From contig NZ_JARUND010000002.1 of NCBI RefSeq assembly GCF_036898825.1, positions 4,402,001-4,466,000 of the forward strand: a DNA stretch of 64,000 bases, in the 5' to 3' direction. The position numbers and the translations under genes were made by a program. Shown piece after piece: positions 18,524 to 28,620 of the stretch. The notes under the pieces are model-generated. The model did no database searches. It was not told where the DNA came from and was given only the letters and a program-made list of their open reading frames with translations. The stretch is from Streptomyces sp. B21-083 (GTDB taxonomy: Bacteria > Actinomycetota > Actinomycetes > Streptomycetales > Streptomycetaceae). The first letter of the stretch is position 1, and each line of letters begins with the position of its first letter.

Positions 18524-18883
18524 GTGGATCGTGTCGCGCTGCGCGGCCTCAGGGCCCGAGGACACCACGGGGTGTTCCCGGAGGAGCGGGAGCAGGGCCA
18601 GACGTTCGTCGTGGACCTCTCGCTCGGCCTGGACACCCGTCCGGCCGCGGCCGACGACGACCTGGCGAAGACCGTGCACTACGGCATCGTGGCGGAGGAG
18701 GTCGTGGCCGTCGTGGAGGGCGAGCCCGTCGACCTCATCGAGACGCTGGCCGAGCGCATCGCGCAGGTCTGTCTGAAGCACCAGGGGGTTCAGGAGGTCG
18801 AGGTGTGCGTCCACAAACCGGGCGCGCCGATCACGGTCCCCTTCGACGACGTGACCATCACCATCACCCGGAGCCGAGTATGA
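18524..18883 (+). CDS. folB: dihydroneopterin aldolase FolB
   Basis: 119 residues. Converts dihydroneopterin to 6-hydroxymethyl-dihydropterin and glycolaldehyde. The family signature RVALRGLRARGHHGVFPEEREQGQ is at the N-terminus, the KTVHYGIVAEEV block in the middle and LIETLAERIAQVCL after it. The lysine of HKPGAPI and the C-terminal VTITITRSRV complete the fold. The start is the GTG at 18524, with AGGAG eight bases upstream, which gives the usual family length. A longer upstream reading is not conserved in character. The next gene, folK, starts inside its stop. The 265 bp upstream of folB probably holds its promoter. Confidence 0.94.
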   Translation: MDRVALRGLRARGHHGVFPEEREQGQTFVVDLSLGLDTRPAAADDDLAKTVHYGIVAEEVVAVVEGEPVDLIETLAERIAQVCLKHQGVQEVEVCVHKPGAPITVPFDDVTITITRSRV

Positions 18884-19491
18884 CCGCCTCGTTCACCGAG
18901 AGTCACAGCGACCCGACCGTCCAGCCGGTGCCCGCCTCCGTGGTGCAACAGGTGGACGCCGCCGACACCACCCTGCACAACCCGAAACGTGCCGTCATCT
19001 CCCTCGGCTCGAACCTCGGCAACCGTCTGGAGACCCTCCAGGGAGCCATCGACGCTCTGGAGGACACCCCGGGCGTCCGCATCAAGGCGGTCTCCCCCGT
19101 CTACGAGACAGAGCCGTGGGGCGTTCCGGCGGGCAGCCAGCCCTCGTACTTCAACGCGGTGGTCGTCCTGAAGACCACACTCCCGCCGTCCTCGCTCCTG
19201 GAGCGTGCCCACGCGGTCGAGGAGGCCTTCCACCGGGTCCGGGAGGAGCGCTGGGGCGCGCGCACGATCGACGTCGACATCGTCGCGTACGCCGACGAGG
19301 TCTCCGACGACCCGGTCCTCACCCTTCCGCACCCGCGCGCCCACGAGCGGGCCTTCGTCCTCGCCCCCTGGCACGACGTGGACCCCGAGGCCCAGTTGCC
19401 CGGCCGCGGCTCGGTGGCCACGCTCCTGGAAACGGTCGCCCTCGGCGGTGTGGCGCCCCGCGCCGACCTGGAACTCCAGCTGCCGCAATAG
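18880..19491 (+). CDS. folK: 2-amino-4-hydroxy-6-hydroxymethyldihydropteridine pyrophosphokinase FolK
   Basis: 203 residues. Pyrophosphorylates hydroxymethyl-dihydropterin to make the substrate of FolP. HPPK motifs: AVISLGSNLGNRLETLQGAIDAL, VSPVYETEPWGVP, YFNAVVVLKT, the HPPK signature RWGARTIDVDIV and LPHPRAHERAFVLAPWHDVDP. The roughly 35-residue N-terminal extension (MTASFTESHSDPTVQPVPAS...) precedes the conserved core and is common in streptomycete versions as far as I recall. ATG overlaps the folB stop, so the two are co-translated. Confidence 0.95.
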   Translation: MTASFTESHSDPTVQPVPASVVQQVDAADTTLHNPKRAVISLGSNLGNRLETLQGAIDALEDTPGVRIKAVSPVYETEPWGVPAGSQPSYFNAVVVLKTTLPPSSLLERAHAVEEAFHRVREERWGARTIDVDIVAYADEVSDDPVLTLPHPRAHERAFVLAPWHDVDPEAQLPGRGSVATLLETVALGGVAPRADLELQLPQ

Positions 19492-19550
19492 CCGTTAAGG
19501 TCATGACGACCACGGCTCGGTGGTCCGGTACAGGGAGCTGAAGGGGCACC

Positions 19551-20042
19551 GTGAGAGAGCTGCACGTCAAGATGCTGGCCGCCGTGTTCGTCGTGGCCGG
19601 AGTGCTCTCCTGGGCGGGCGCCCGGCTGTGGAACTCGGTGGGGACCCTCCCCAGCGTCCCGCTGGCCGCCCCCGTCGTCCTGGCCCTGATCGCCGTGGTC
19701 CTGCTGGCCACGGCCCTCTCGCTGCGCGCCCGTCTCAAGGCCCAGCGCGACCGGCGCCCCGGCGCCAAGGGCGTCGACCCCCTGATGGCCGCCCGCGCGG
19801 TCGTCTTCGGCCAGGCCAGCGCCCTGGTGGCCGCTCTGGTCGCCGGGATGTACGGCGGCACCGGCGCCTTCCTCCTGGAGTCCCTGGACATCCCCGCCCG
19901 CCGCGACCAGGCCATCTACGCCGGCTTCTCGGTCCTTGCGGGCATCGCCGTCATAGCGGCGGCCTTCTTCCTGGAGCGGGTCTGCAAACTCCCCGAGGAC
20001 GACGACACCAACGCGGGCACGGGCACAGCCCCGGCCGCGTAG
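19551..20042 (+). CDS. DUF3180 membrane protein
   Basis: 163 residues with four predicted membrane helices in two pairs: about residues 8-28, 37-59, 86-108 and 124-143. Between the pairs lies the short basic stretch RARLKAQRDRRPGAKGVD, and the C-terminus is acidic and alanine-rich. DUF3180 proteins occur almost always next to folK in actinobacteria; no function is established. It is read in the same direction as folB and folK, 59 bp downstream, so it is probably in their transcript. Confidence 0.88.
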   Translation: MRELHVKMLAAVFVVAGVLSWAGARLWNSVGTLPSVPLAAPVVLALIAVVLLATALSLRARLKAQRDRRPGAKGVDPLMAARAVVFGQASALVAALVAGMYGGTGAFLLESLDIPARRDQAIYAGFSVLAGIAVIAAAFFLERVCKLPEDDDTNAGTGTAPAA

Positions 20043-20187
20043 GCGCTCCCCTCGACACACGGTTCGCCGTCGTCTGCGGGCCGGTGGGGCTCGTCGCGCC
20101 CACACGGCATAGCGCCGCATGCCGAGCTTGCCCCGCGCCCTTACGGGGCGCCGGTCCCGCCCTGCGCCCGGCGACGAACCCAGAACA

Positions 20188-20793
20188 TCAGCGGGCCATG
20201 ATCAGGCTCATCGCCTCGTTACGGGTGGCCGGATCCCGCAGTTGGCCGCGCACCGCCGACGTGATGGTCTTCGCACCCGGCTTCCGCACCCCCCGCATCG
20301 ACATGCACATGTGCTCGCACTCGACGACGACGATCACCCCGCGCGGCTCCAGGATCTTCATCAGTGAGTCGGCGACCTGCGTGGTGAGACGTTCCTGCAC
20401 CTGCGGTCTACGGGCGTAGACGTCAACGAGCCGGGCCAGCTTCGACAGCCCGGTGATCTTGCCGTCGACGGACGGGATGTACCCGACGTGGGCGACCCCG
20501 ACGAACGGCACAAGATGATGCTCACAGCTGCTCAGGACCTCGATGTCCTTCACCAGCACCATCTCGTCGTGCCCCAGGTCGAACGTGGTCGTCAGCACGT
20601 CCTCGGGCCTCTGCCACAGCCCGGCGAATATCTCCCGGTACGCCCGCGCCACGCGCCCCGGTGTCTCCCTGAGGCCCTCACGGTCCGGATCCTCACCGAC
20701 CGCGATCAGCAGTTCGCGTACGGCGCTCTCCGCCCGCTTCTCGTCGAACACGCCGATCGTGCCCTCGCCGTCCAGCGTCACGGGGTCGGTCAT
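20188..20793 (-). CDS. folE: GTP cyclohydrolase I FolE
   Basis: 201 residues. Converts GTP to dihydroneopterin triphosphate, the first step of folate synthesis. Zinc and catalytic motifs are complete: [29 protein letters not shown] (zinc Cys and active-site His), [45 protein letters not shown] (second zinc Cys) and a terminal RNEAMSLI. The start at 20793 fits the family; the open frame runs 35 codons upstream without conserved sequence. It faces the folB-folK-DUF3180 run and lies downstream of ftsH, from which a strong hairpin separates it. Confidence 0.96.
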   Translation of the reverse strand: MTDPVTLDGEGTIGVFDEKRAESAVRELLIAVGEDPDREGLRETPGRVARAYREIFAGLWQRPEDVLTTTFDLGHDEMVLVKDIEVLSSCEHHLVPFVGVAHVGYIPSVDGKITGLSKLARLVDVYARRPQVQERLTTQVADSLMKILEPRGVIVVVECEHMCMSMRGVRKPGAKTITSAVRGQLRDPATRNEAMSLIMAR

Positions 20794-20858
20794 CTGGTGC
20801 CTCGTTCCTGTCCCTGTCACGCGTGTGGACCACGCGTCGCACGTGCGGACATACCGAA

Positions 20859-20898
20859 ATGCCGCGCCCCCCAGGCTAGATCCTGGGGGGCGCGGCAT
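20859..20898 (-). terminator. strong hairpin between ftsH and folE
   Basis: A perfect 17-bp inverted repeat, ATGCCGCGCCCCCCAGG at 20859-20875 and its complement at 20882-20898, encloses a 6-base loop. It begins 43 bases after the ftsH stop in the direction of ftsH transcription. Like many streptomycete terminators it lacks a U tract. It should insulate folE from ftsH read-through. Confidence 0.85.
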
Positions 20899-20941
20899 CC
20901 ATTCCGGGCCCGCTGAGCGGGAGGAGGCGGGAGAGCCGTGA

Positions 20942-23014
20942 TCAGCTCTCGGTGCGGTCCTCCGGCGCCGACTCCGTCGCGGGGACGGACTCGGTGGCTG
21001 TGGCCTTGGCGGTGATGACCGCCGCCGAACCGTTGGTCCCGTTCGTCAGCGACAGCTCCTTGGGGGAGAGCACCGGCGGGCGGGTGGACGGCGTACGGCG
21101 GGAGGAGCCGGTCCACGCGGGGCGGGCCGGGCGCTTGATGATGGGAGTGAAGATCTCGGCGATCTGCTCCTTGCTCAGCGTCTCCTTCTCCAGCAGCTGC
21201 AGCACCAGCGCATCAAGGACGTCGCGGTTCTCGACCAGGATCTCCCAGGCCTCGTTGTGCGCGTTCTCGATGAGCTTCTTGACCTCTTCGTCGACGAGCG
21301 CGGCGACCTCTTCCGAGTAGTCGCGCGGGTGACCCATCTCACGGCCGAGGAACGGTTCGGTGTTGTCACCACCGAACTTGATCGCGCCGAGCCGCTCGGT
21401 CATGCCGTACTGCGTGACCATCGCGCGGGCCGTTGCGGTGGCCTTCTCGATGTCGTTCGCAGCGCCGGTGGTCGGGTCGTGGAAGACGAGCTCCTCGGCC
21501 GCGCGCCCGCCCAGCATGTACGCCAGCTGGTCGAGCATCTCGTTGCGGGTCGTGGAGTACCTGTCCTCGTCCGGCAGGACCATCGTGTAGCCAAGAGCAC
21601 GGCCCCTGGAGAGGATCGTGATCTTGTGGACGGGGTCGGAGTTCGGAGACGCCGCCGCGACCAGGGCGTGGCCGCCCTCGTGGTACGCGGTGATCTTCTT
21701 TTCCTTCTCCGACATGATCCGGGTCCGCTTCTGCGGGCCCGCCACGACGCGGTCGATGGCCTCGTCCAGCGCCAGGTTGTCGACCAGCTTCTTGTCACTG
21801 CGGGCGGTGAGCAGCGCTGCCTCGTTGAGGACGTTGCTCAGGTCCGCGCCGGTGAAGCCCGGCGTGCGACGGGCGACCGCCGACAGATCGACGTCCGGAG
21901 CGACCGGCTTGCCCTTCTGGTGAACCTTGAGGATCTCCAGACGGCCGAGCATGTCCGGGCGGTCGACCGCGATCTGGCGGTCGAAGCGGCCGGGACGCAG
22001 CAGCGCCGGGTCGAGGATGTCGGGCCGGTTCGTCGCGGCGATGAGAATCACACCGCCCTTGACGTCGAAGCCGTCCATCTCGACGAGCAGCTGGTTGAGC
22101 GTCTGCTCGCGTTCGTCGTGCCCGCCACCCATGCCGGCGCCGCGATGGCGGCCGACCGCGTCGATCTCGTCGACGAAGACGATCGCCGGGGCGTTCGCCT
22201 TGGCCTGCTCGAAGAGGTCACGGACCCGGGAGGCACCGACGCCGACGAACATCTCGACGAAGTCGGAACCCGAGATCGAGTAGAACGGCACGCCCGCCTC
22301 ACCCGCGACAGCACGTGCGAGCAGCGTCTTGCCCGTACCGGGAGGCCCGTAGAGGAGCACACCCTTGGGGATCTTGGCGCCGACGGCCTGGAACTTGGCC
22401 GGCTCCTGCAGGAACTCCTTGATCTCGTGGAGTTCCTCCACCGCCTCGTCCGCGCCCGCCACGTCGGCGAACGTCGTCTTCGGGGTGTCCTTGGTGATGA
22501 GCTTGGCCTTGGACTTCCCGAAGTTCATGACCCGGGAGCCGCCGCCCTGCATCTGGTTCATCAGGAACAGGAACACGACGACGATGAGGACGAAGGGGAG
22601 CAGCGACAGCAGAATGCCGACGAAAGCGTTCTGCTTGGTCGGAGAGACCGTGTAGCCGTCCGGAATCTGCTTGTTCTGGTATTTGTCCTGGAGAGTGTTC
22701 GCCAGGTTGACGCCCTGATCGCCGATGTAGCTCGCTTGGATCTTCGAGCTGCCCTCGACCTTCTGGCCGTCCTTGAGCTGGACCTTGATGACCTGCTCGT
22801 CACCGGTGGTGATCTTGGCCTGCTCGACCTTGTTGTCGTTGATCGCCTGGACGACCTGGCCTGTGTCCACCGTCTTGTAGCCGCCGGACGAGCCGACGAC
22901 CTGCATCAACACGACCACGGCAAGGACGGCCAGCACGATCCACATGACCGGCCCACGGAAGTATCGCTTCACGTCCATCCATACGGAGCGGTGCCGCCCC
23001 GTCCCTCCTGCCAT
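20942..23014 (-). CDS. ftsH: ATP-dependent zinc metalloprotease FtsH
   Basis: 690 residues. Membrane-bound AAA+ protease that degrades misassembled membrane and regulatory proteins. Layout: membrane helix at about 22-40, extracytoplasmic domain, second helix at 131-152, Walker A GPPGTGKT at 223-230, Walker B VFVDEID at 279-285, the second region of homology [20 protein letters not shown] at 327-346, and zinc-binding HEGGH at 445-449. The C-terminal 55 residues are low-complexity and lack conserved features. The start is either this ATG or the internal MDVKRYF at codon 13, which I recall as the usual family start; neither has a good ribosome site. hpt and tilS lie upstream on the same strand. 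Confidence 0.96.
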   Translation of the reverse strand: MAGGTGRHRSVWMDVKRYFRGPVMWIVLAVLAVVVLMQVVGSSGGYKTVDTGQVVQAINDNKVEQAKITTGDEQVIKVQLKDGQKVEGSSKIQASYIGDQGVNLANTLQDKYQNKQIPDGYTVSPTKQNAFVGILLSLLPFVLIVVVFLFLMNQMQGGGSRVMNFGKSKAKLITKDTPKTTFADVAGADEAVEELHEIKEFLQEPAKFQAVGAKIPKGVLLYGPPGTGKTLLARAVAGEAGVPFYSISGSDFVEMFVGVGASRVRDLFEQAKANAPAIVFVDEIDAVGRHRGAGMGGGHDEREQTLNQLLVEMDGFDVKGGVILIAATNRPDILDPALLRPGRFDRQIAVDRPDMLGRLEILKVHQKGKPVAPDVDLSAVARRTPGFTGADLSNVLNEAALLTARSDKKLVDNLALDEAIDRVVAGPQKRTRIMSEKEKKITAYHEGGHALVAAASPNSDPVHKITILSRGRALGYTMVLPDEDRYSTTRNEMLDQLAYMLGGRAAEELVFHDPTTGAANDIEKATATARAMVTQYGMTERLGAIKFGGDNTEPFLGREMGHPRDYSEEVAALVDEEVKKLIENAHNEAWEILVENRDVLDALVLQLLEKETLSKEQIAEIFTPIIKRPARPAWTGSSRRTPSTRPPVLSPKELSLTNGTNGSAAVITAKATATESVPATESAPEDRTES

Positions 23015-23212
23015 AGTGAGTTTGACAAAGACTGTTCTAAAGACTGCTCTTCGGACGGTACCCCAGCATTGTCACCCGAAGGCGCACGGGCGGGGTCGCA
23101 TTACCGTCCACGCATGCTCCAACGGCGGGAAGGCCGCCGGGGTTCCCGCACCTCTCACAGGACTGGCCCTTTGGCTCAGCAGCCGCACGAGAGGCCGGGA
23201 CGGCAGCCGGAC

Positions 23213-23776
23213 TCATCCGCCGTAGACATGGGGCGCGAGCGTACCGACGAACGGGAGGTTCCGGTACTTCTCGGCGTAGTCGAGGCCGTAGCCGATCACG
23301 AACTCGTTCGGGATGTCGAAGCCGACCCACTCCACGTCGATGGCGACCTTCGCGGCCTCCGGCTTGCGCAGCAGGGTGCAGATCTTCAGCGACTCGGGCT
23401 CGCGGGAGCCGAGGTTGGAGATCAGCCAGGACAGGGTCAGCCCGGAGTCGATGATGTCCTCGACGATGAGGACGTGCTTGCCCTTGATGTCGGTGTCGAG
23501 GTCCTTGAGGATCCGCACCACACCGGAGGACTGGGTGCCCGCGCCGTACGACGACACGGCCATCCAGTCCATGGTGAGGGGGGTGGACAGCGCCCGGGCC
23601 AGGTCGGCCATGACCATCACCGCGCCCTTGAGGACGCCGACGATCAGCAGATCCTTGCCCGCGTACTCCGCGTCGATCTTCGCGGCCAGCTCGACCAGCT
23701 TCGCGTCGATCTCTTCCTTGGTGATGAGTACCGACTTGAGGTCGGCACCCATGTCTTTCGCGTCCACCCGCATCAC
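23213..23776 (-). CDS. hpt: hypoxanthine phosphoribosyltransferase
   Basis: 187 residues. Salvages hypoxanthine and guanine by transfer of phosphoribosyl from PRPP. The PRPP loop [14 protein letters not shown] is at residues 101-114. The substrate loop region [21 protein letters not shown] and the C-terminal [29 protein letters not shown] are typical. The start is ambiguous between adjacent GTG (23776) and ATG (23773) codons. It sits between tilS and ftsH, the conserved tilS-hpt-ftsH order of many Gram-positive bacteria. A 198-bp gap before ftsH should hold an ftsH promoter. Confidence 0.95.
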   Translation of the reverse strand: MMRVDAKDMGADLKSVLITKEEIDAKLVELAAKIDAEYAGKDLLIVGVLKGAVMVMADLARALSTPLTMDWMAVSSYGAGTQSSGVVRILKDLDTDIKGKHVLIVEDIIDSGLTLSWLISNLGSREPESLKICTLLRKPEAAKVAIDVEWVGFDIPNEFVIGYGLDYAEKYRNLPFVGTLAPHVYGG

Positions 23777-23836
23777 TTTCGGTCGCCCGTCGCCATCTGC
23801 CTGGCTCGCCGACCCCTCCCCGAAGGGGGGTGAGAT

Positions 23837-24880
23837 TCAGCCTTGCCGAATCACCAGTCTGCCACCCTGCCGCTGGGCGACGACCCGGCCGGGGAGATTG
23901 ATGACCCCCTGCCCACGCCAGCCGGTGATCAGCCGGTCGACTTCCTCGATGTGGCGGGCGAACAGCGAACCGGCCGGAGCGCCCGCCTCGATGGCGGCCC
24001 TGCGCAGGATGCGACGGCGTACGGCGGGCGGCAGGGCGTACAGCTTGGCGCACTCCAGGAGACCCGCCGCGTCCCGTACGGAGGCCTCGGCCTGGCGGGC
24101 CCAGGTGTCGAGGGCGTCGGCGTCGTCGCGGGAGAGCTGGGCCGTGCGGGCGAGTGCCTCGACCACGCCTTTGCCGAGGGCTTTCTCCAGGGCGGGCAGG
24201 CCTTCGTGGCGCAGCCGGGACCGGGTGTAGGCCGGGTCGGCGTTGTGCGGGTCGTCCCAGACCGGGAGGGCCTGGACCATGCACGCCTTGCGGGCGGTCT
24301 GCCGGTCGACCTGGAGGAAGGGCCTGCGGTACCGGCCGGGGGCTCCGGGCCCTCCGGAGACGGCGGCCATCCCGGACAGGGACCGGATACCGGAGCCGCG
24401 GGCGAGGCCCAGCAGTACGGTCTCGGCCTGGTCGTCGCGGGTGTGGCCGAGGAGGACCGCGATGGCGCCGTGGCGCTCGGCGGCGGCGTCGAGGGCGCCG
24501 TACCGGGCGTCTCGCGCGGCGGCCTCCGGGCCGCCCTCACGGCCCACGGTGACGGCGATCGACTCGACCGGGGCGAGGCCGAGTTCGGTCAGGCGCAGGA
24601 CGACCTCGTCGGCACGGAGGTCGGACCCGGGCTGCAGACCGTGGTCGACGGTGACGCCGCCGGCCCGCAGACCGAGTTTGGGCGCTTCGAACGCGAGGGC
24701 GGAGGCGAGCGCCATGGAGTCGGCGCCGCCGGAACACGCCACGAGGACGAGCGGCAGGGACTCGCCGGGGGTGTCGGGGCCGGGGACGAGGCTGTGGGAC
24801 GGGGTGTGAGCGGTGAGGATGTCGTGGAGAGCGCGGCGAACCGCCAGGCGTATCGCCGCGACCGCAGGATGGGGACCCAT
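23837..24880 (-). CDS. tilS: tRNA(Ile)-lysidine synthase TilS
   Basis: 347 residues. Attaches lysine to C34 of the tRNA-Ile with CAU anticodon, letting it read AUA. The N-type ATP pyrophosphatase P-loop SGGADS is at residues 50-55. Further motifs are [48 protein letters not shown] and RPFL...[24 protein letters not shown]. The short C-terminal domain lacks the extended region of the E. coli enzyme, as in other actinobacteria. The 190-bp upstream gap holds nothing I can name beyond a likely promoter. Confidence 0.95.
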   Translation of the reverse strand: MGPHPAVAAIRLAVRRALHDILTAHTPSHSLVPGPDTPGESLPLVLVACSGGADSMALASALAFEAPKLGLRAGGVTVDHGLQPGSDLRADEVVLRLTELGLAPVESIAVTVGREGGPEAAARDARYGALDAAAERHGAIAVLLGHTRDDQAETVLLGLARGSGIRSLSGMAAVSGGPGAPGRYRRPFLQVDRQTARKACMVQALPVWDDPHNADPAYTRSRLRHEGLPALEKALGKGVVEALARTAQLSRDDADALDTWARQAEASVRDAAGLLECAKLYALPPAVRRRILRRAAIEAGAPAGSLFARHIEEVDRLITGWRGQGVINLPGRVVAQRQGGRLVIRQG

Positions 24881-25070
24881 GTCCGGTTCCCTTCATGAAG
24901 TTTTCGGGGGGTGAGCCGATTTCGGTCACTCAGAGTGTGTAGATGGTGACAGAAACGGGGCGTTCCCCGAGCATTGCACGCCTACCCATGCCCCACGGTC
25001 CCTCGGACGGGTGATTGAAGGGGCGTTCGCCTGCCGTCGGCCGGATTCGTTCACCCCCTCATCCGAGGGC

Positions 25071-26204
25071 TCATGAGTCCGTCTTGCGGTGCACCCGCGC
25101 GACCCAGTCCGCCGGTTTGGCGATCTCGGCCTTCGTCGGGAGGGTGTTGGGGGAGGTCCACACGCGGTTGAAGCCGTCCATGCCGACCTGGTCAACGACC
25201 GCGCGGACAAAGCGTTCGCCGTCCCGGTACTGCTTGAGTTTGGCGTCAAGCCCGAGCAGCTTGCGCAGCGCGAGGTCAAGGCGGGACGCGCCCTTGGCCC
25301 GCCGTTGCTGGAATTTCTCCCGGATCTCGGCCACGGAGGGCACCACCGCGGGGCCCACTCCGTCCATCACGAAGTCGGCGTGTCCCTCCAGGAGGGACAT
25401 GACCGCGGTGAGGCGGCCGAGGATCTCCCGCTGGGCCGGCGTCTGCACCAACTCCACCAGGGAGCGCCCGCCGTCGTCCTCCTCGCCCTCCGGCCTGCCG
25501 CCCGCGAGGGACTGCGCGGCCTCCCTGATGCGTTCCAGGAACGTCATGGGGTCGACTTCCGTCTCGCCCAAGAACGACTGGATTTCGCCCTCCAGATGGT
25601 CCCTCAGCCAGGGCACACCCGTGAACTGGGTGCGGTGCGTCTCCTCGTGCAGACACACCCAGAGCCTGAAGTCGTGCGGCTGTACGTCGAGTTCGCGCTC
25701 CACGTGGACGATGTTGGGCGCGACGAGGAGCAGCCGGCCGCCGCCGTTCGCGCCCGCCGGCAGTTCACGGGTGGACGGCGCGAAGGTCTCGTACTGGCCG
25801 AGCACCCGGGACGACAGGAACGACAGGAGCATCCCCAGTTCGACGCCGGTGACCTTGCCGCCGACCGCCCCGAGGACGGCTCCGCCGGGTGAACTCCCGC
25901 GCCGCTCCTCCATCTTGTCCAGCAACGGCCTGAGCACCTCGCGGAACCCGGCCACGTTCGCCCGTACCCAGCCCGGCCGGTCGACGACCAGTACGGGGGT
26001 GTCGTGCGCGGCGTCCGTGCCCATCCGGGTGAAGCCCCGGACGTGCTCCTCGGATGCCTTCGCGTGCCGGCGCAGCTCCGACACGATGGCCCGGGCCTCG
26101 TCCCGGCTCACCTCTGGTCCCGGCCTCACGAGCCGGGTCGCGGTCGCCACCGCGAGATTCCAGTCGACCATCCCAGCAGATGCAGCACCACCGATGCTCG
26201 TCAT
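25071..26204 (-). CDS. zinc-dependent metalloprotease-like protein (DUF2342)
   Basis: 377 residues. The HExxH zinc motif is present as LHEETHRTQF, in a long helical protein. Family markers include MVDWNLAVATATRLVRPGPEVSR at the N-terminus, NIVHVERELDVQPHDFRLWVCLHEETH and LLEGHADFVMDGVGP, which supplies a second acidic/histidine element. The family is annotated in databases as 'coenzyme F420 biosynthesis associated' or zinc-dependent metalloprotease, and I recall no proven substrate. It lies between tilS and the PBP4-type peptidase on the same strand, separated by 190 and 46 bp. Confidence 0.85.
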   Translation of the reverse strand: MTSIGGAASAGMVDWNLAVATATRLVRPGPEVSRDEARAIVSELRRHAKASEEHVRGFTRMGTDAAHDTPVLVVDRPGWVRANVAGFREVLRPLLDKMEERRGSSPGGAVLGAVGGKVTGVELGMLLSFLSSRVLGQYETFAPSTRELPAGANGGGRLLLVAPNIVHVERELDVQPHDFRLWVCLHEETHRTQFTGVPWLRDHLEGEIQSFLGETEVDPMTFLERIREAAQSLAGGRPEGEEDDGGRSLVELVQTPAQREILGRLTAVMSLLEGHADFVMDGVGPAVVPSVAEIREKFQQRRAKGASRLDLALRKLLGLDAKLKQYRDGERFVRAVVDQVGMDGFNRVWTSPNTLPTKAEIAKPADWVARVHRKTDS

Positions 26205-26250
26205 GCGTCAACCGTACGTGAGGGCTCCTCCCGGGGGCAGGGTGGCGAGG

Positions 26251-27933
26251 TCAGCAGCCGCAGGCCGCCAGCGCCGTCGCCGTGCGGTCCAAGGCTGCCT
26301 GGGCCGCCGTCCGGTCGGTGGTGTCGGCGGCGAGGAAGGCGAAGGCCAGCAGGCGGCCGTCCCGGTCGACGACCGTGCCCGCCAGGGTGTTCACACCGGT
26401 CAGGGTGCCCGTCTTGGCCCGTACGACGCCTGCCGCGCCGTCCGTGTAGCGCGTGCTCAGGGTGCCGGTGAAGCCCGCCACGGGGAGGCCCGTGAGCGCC
26501 GCGCGCAGTTCGGGGTGGGCCGGGTCGCCGGCCTTGGCCAGCAGGGCTGTGAGGAGGTTCGGGGTGAGGAGGTCGGCGCGGTTGAGACCGCTGCCGTCCG
26601 CGAAACGGGCGCCGGACATGGGCAGTCCGAGCTTCCCCAGCTGGGTACGGATGGCCCGCCCGCCCCCCGCGAAGTCGGGCCGGACGCCCGTGGCGAGCGC
26701 GGTCTGGCGGGCGAGGGCCTCCGCGAGGTCGTTGTCGCTGTCGGTCAGCATGCGCTCGACGAGGGCGGAGAGCGGCGGCGAGGAGACCTTCGCGAGGGTG
26801 GTCGCGCGGCCCGTGGCCTTGGACGGGCCTGGGGAGGTCGTTTTGATGCCGTGCTTCGCCAGGAGGGCCGCGAAGGTGCGGGTGGCGTCCGCCGCCGGCT
26901 CGGTGCTGCGGTCGGCCGTTCCACTGGTTGAGTCGTTCGTGCGGGCCTCGTCGGCCATGAGGGCGCTGACCGGGGCGAGGTTGCCGCCGTTGTCGGCCCC
27001 GATCGGGTGGAGTTCCGGGCCGGCGTAGAGCGTGGTGTCGTACGACAGCGTCACCTGGCCCACGCCGCGCTTCTTGAGGGCGGTGGCCGTCGAGTCGGCC
27101 AGGGTGCGCAGGCTCGCCCAGCCCTCCGGGTCCGTACGGGCCGTCAGGGTGGGGTCGCCGCCGCCGACCAGGACGAGTTCGTTGGTGTCGGGCTCCAGGG
27201 CGGCCCGGGTGGTGAGGCGGTGGTCGGCGCCCATCGCGGAGAGCGCGGCGACAGCCGTGGCGATCTTCGTGGTCGACGCGGGGACGAGCGCCTCGCCCGC
27301 GCCCAGGCCGTACAGGCGCTTCCCGGTGGCGATGTCGACGACGGCGGCCGTCTGGCGGGTGCCGAGGGCCGGGTTCCTCAGGAGCGGGTCCAGAACGGCC
27401 GCGAGGGCTTTCCCTGCGGGCGCCGCCCGCAGGGTGCCGGTGGCGCTGCCGAGGCCGGCCAGCACCGAGGGAGCGCTCGGCGCGGGTGCGGGCGCCCCGG
27501 CCGACGTACCCGAGGTGGCGGACGTACCGGAATTACGTCCGTGATCTGCGCCACCGGATCGTTCCTGGACGGCGGCCCAGTCCCGCTCGGCCGTACGCTG
27601 GCCGGACGAGTCCCAGGGGCCGGCGGCGGTCACCACGCCGGCGGTCAGCGCCAGTCCGGCGGTGGCGGCGCCCGCGGTGTACTGCCAGGTCCGAAGGGTC
27701 TTCGGCATCGGCAACGGCAGTATCTTCAGGGTGTTCGGTCTCGGGAGACCGGCGAGCTTCGGGCCCACCGTCCGTGTGATCCGCGCGACCCGCGGTTTCA
27801 CGGCCGCCGCGGCCCGTCCGAGCTGCGGTTTCACCGTTGCCGCAGCCTGGGTGAGACGGGGTCGTACGGTGCGGACGAGCCGCGCCGCCCTCGGCCTCGC
27901 GGCCCGCCAAGGCCCCAGCTCCGGCACGACCAC
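26251..27933 (-). CDS. D-alanyl-D-alanine carboxypeptidase/endopeptidase (PBP4, family S13)
   Basis: 560 residues. Trims peptidoglycan stem peptides outside the membrane. The penicilloyl serine lies in the SxxK motif ASTTKIATA (Ser220, Lys223). The SxN motif is in MLTDSDNDLAEALAR and the third motif is KTGTLTGVNTLAG near the C-terminus. One membrane helix (about 84-104) anchors it. The cytoplasmic N-terminus (residues 8-80) is strongly basic, with loosely repeated VxPxLxxAAATVKP-like units; this is unusual for the family and may bind nucleic acid, lipid or a partner. It is divergent from ppa, with about 80 bp between starts. Confidence 0.92.
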   Translation of the reverse strand: MVVPELGPWRAARPRAARLVRTVRPRLTQAAATVKPQLGRAAAAVKPRVARITRTVGPKLAGLPRPNTLKILPLPMPKTLRTWQYTAGAATAGLALTAGVVTAAGPWDSSGQRTAERDWAAVQERSGGADHGRNSGTSATSGTSAGAPAPAPSAPSVLAGLGSATGTLRAAPAGKALAAVLDPLLRNPALGTRQTAAVVDIATGKRLYGLGAGEALVPASTTKIATAVAALSAMGADHRLTTRAALEPDTNELVLVGGGDPTLTARTDPEGWASLRTLADSTATALKKRGVGQVTLSYDTTLYAGPELHPIGADNGGNLAPVSALMADEARTNDSTSGTADRSTEPAADATRTFAALLAKHGIKTTSPGPSKATGRATTLAKVSSPPLSALVERMLTDSDNDLAEALARQTALATGVRPDFAGGGRAIRTQLGKLGLPMSGARFADGSGLNRADLLTPNLLTALLAKAGDPAHPELRAALTGLPVAGFTGTLSTRYTDGAAGVVRAKTGTLTGVNTLAGTVVDRDGRLLAFAFLAADTTDRTAAQAALDRTATALAACGC

Positions 27934-28012
27934 CAGCCCCTTTCGCGATCACACACCAGCGTGAGGGACACTTAACCACCAGAACTATGTGTTGATCATG
28001 GAGGAGCCACCG

Positions 28013-28504
28013 GTGGAGTTCGACGTCACGATCGAGATTCCGAAGGGTTCACGGAACAAGTACGAGGTGGACCACGAGACCGGTCGGATCCGTCTGGACC
28101 GTCGCCTCTTCACCTCGACCAGCTACCCGGCCGACTACGGCTTCGTCGAGAACACCCTCGGCGAGGACGGCGACCCGTTGGACGCGCTGGTCATCCTGGA
28201 CGAGCCGACCTTCCCCGGCTGTCTCATCCAGTGCCGCGCCATCGGCATGTTCCGGATGACGGACGAGGCCGGCGGCGACGACAAGCTGCTGTGCGTGCCC
28301 GCGCACGACCCGCGCGTGGAGCACCTGCGGGACATCCACCACGTGTCGGAGTTCGACCGTCTGGAGATCCAGCACTTCTTCGAGGTCTACAAGGACCTGG
28401 AGCCCGGCAAGTCCGTCGAGGGCGCCAACTGGGTCGGCCGCACGGACGCCGAGGCCGAGATCGAGCGGTCGTACAAGCGCCTCAAGGAGCAGGGCGGCCA
28501 CTGA
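28013..28504 (+). CDS. ppa: inorganic pyrophosphatase
   Basis: 163 residues. Hydrolyses pyrophosphate, pulling biosynthetic reactions forward. The family I signature is complete: [23 protein letters not shown], the metal site [23 protein letters not shown] with its DxxDxxD pattern, [13 protein letters not shown] and the C-terminal [24 protein letters not shown]. The start is the GTG at 28013, preceded by GGAGG; an ATG eight codons upstream overlaps that ribosome site. A palindromic terminator follows 24 bp after the stop. Confidence 0.96.
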   Translation: MEFDVTIEIPKGSRNKYEVDHETGRIRLDRRLFTSTSYPADYGFVENTLGEDGDPLDALVILDEPTFPGCLIQCRAIGMFRMTDEAGGDDKLLCVPAHDPRVEHLRDIHHVSEFDRLEIQHFFEVYKDLEPGKSVEGANWVGRTDAEAEIERSYKRLKEQGGH

Positions 28505-28527
28505 GCCCTCCTGACACCCGTCACGCC

Positions 28528-28559
28528 AACGGGCCGCACGCGTACGCGTGCGGCCCGTT
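28528..28559. terminator. palindromic terminator after ppa
   Basis: A perfect palindrome centred on the TA at 28543-28544, with 15-bp arms (AACGGGCCGCACGCG and its complement), starts 24 bases after the ppa stop. The arms are GC-rich and there is no long U tract. It separates ppa from the ThrE-like gene in the same orientation. Confidence 0.8.
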
Positions 28560-28620
28560 CGTGTCTCTGTGCGCATACTGAAAGGCGTACTGGAGGGGCA
28601 CGCGCAGGGAGCGATACGGA

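Noticed and set aside
21257..23833. An 858-codon plus-strand frame across ftsH and hpt
   Set aside because: Both minus-strand genes are complete and canonical; the plus frame is complementary noise.
28528..28559. Perfect palindrome after ppa considered as an operator
   Set aside because: It lies just downstream of a stop codon with GC-rich arms, so a terminator is the simpler reading.
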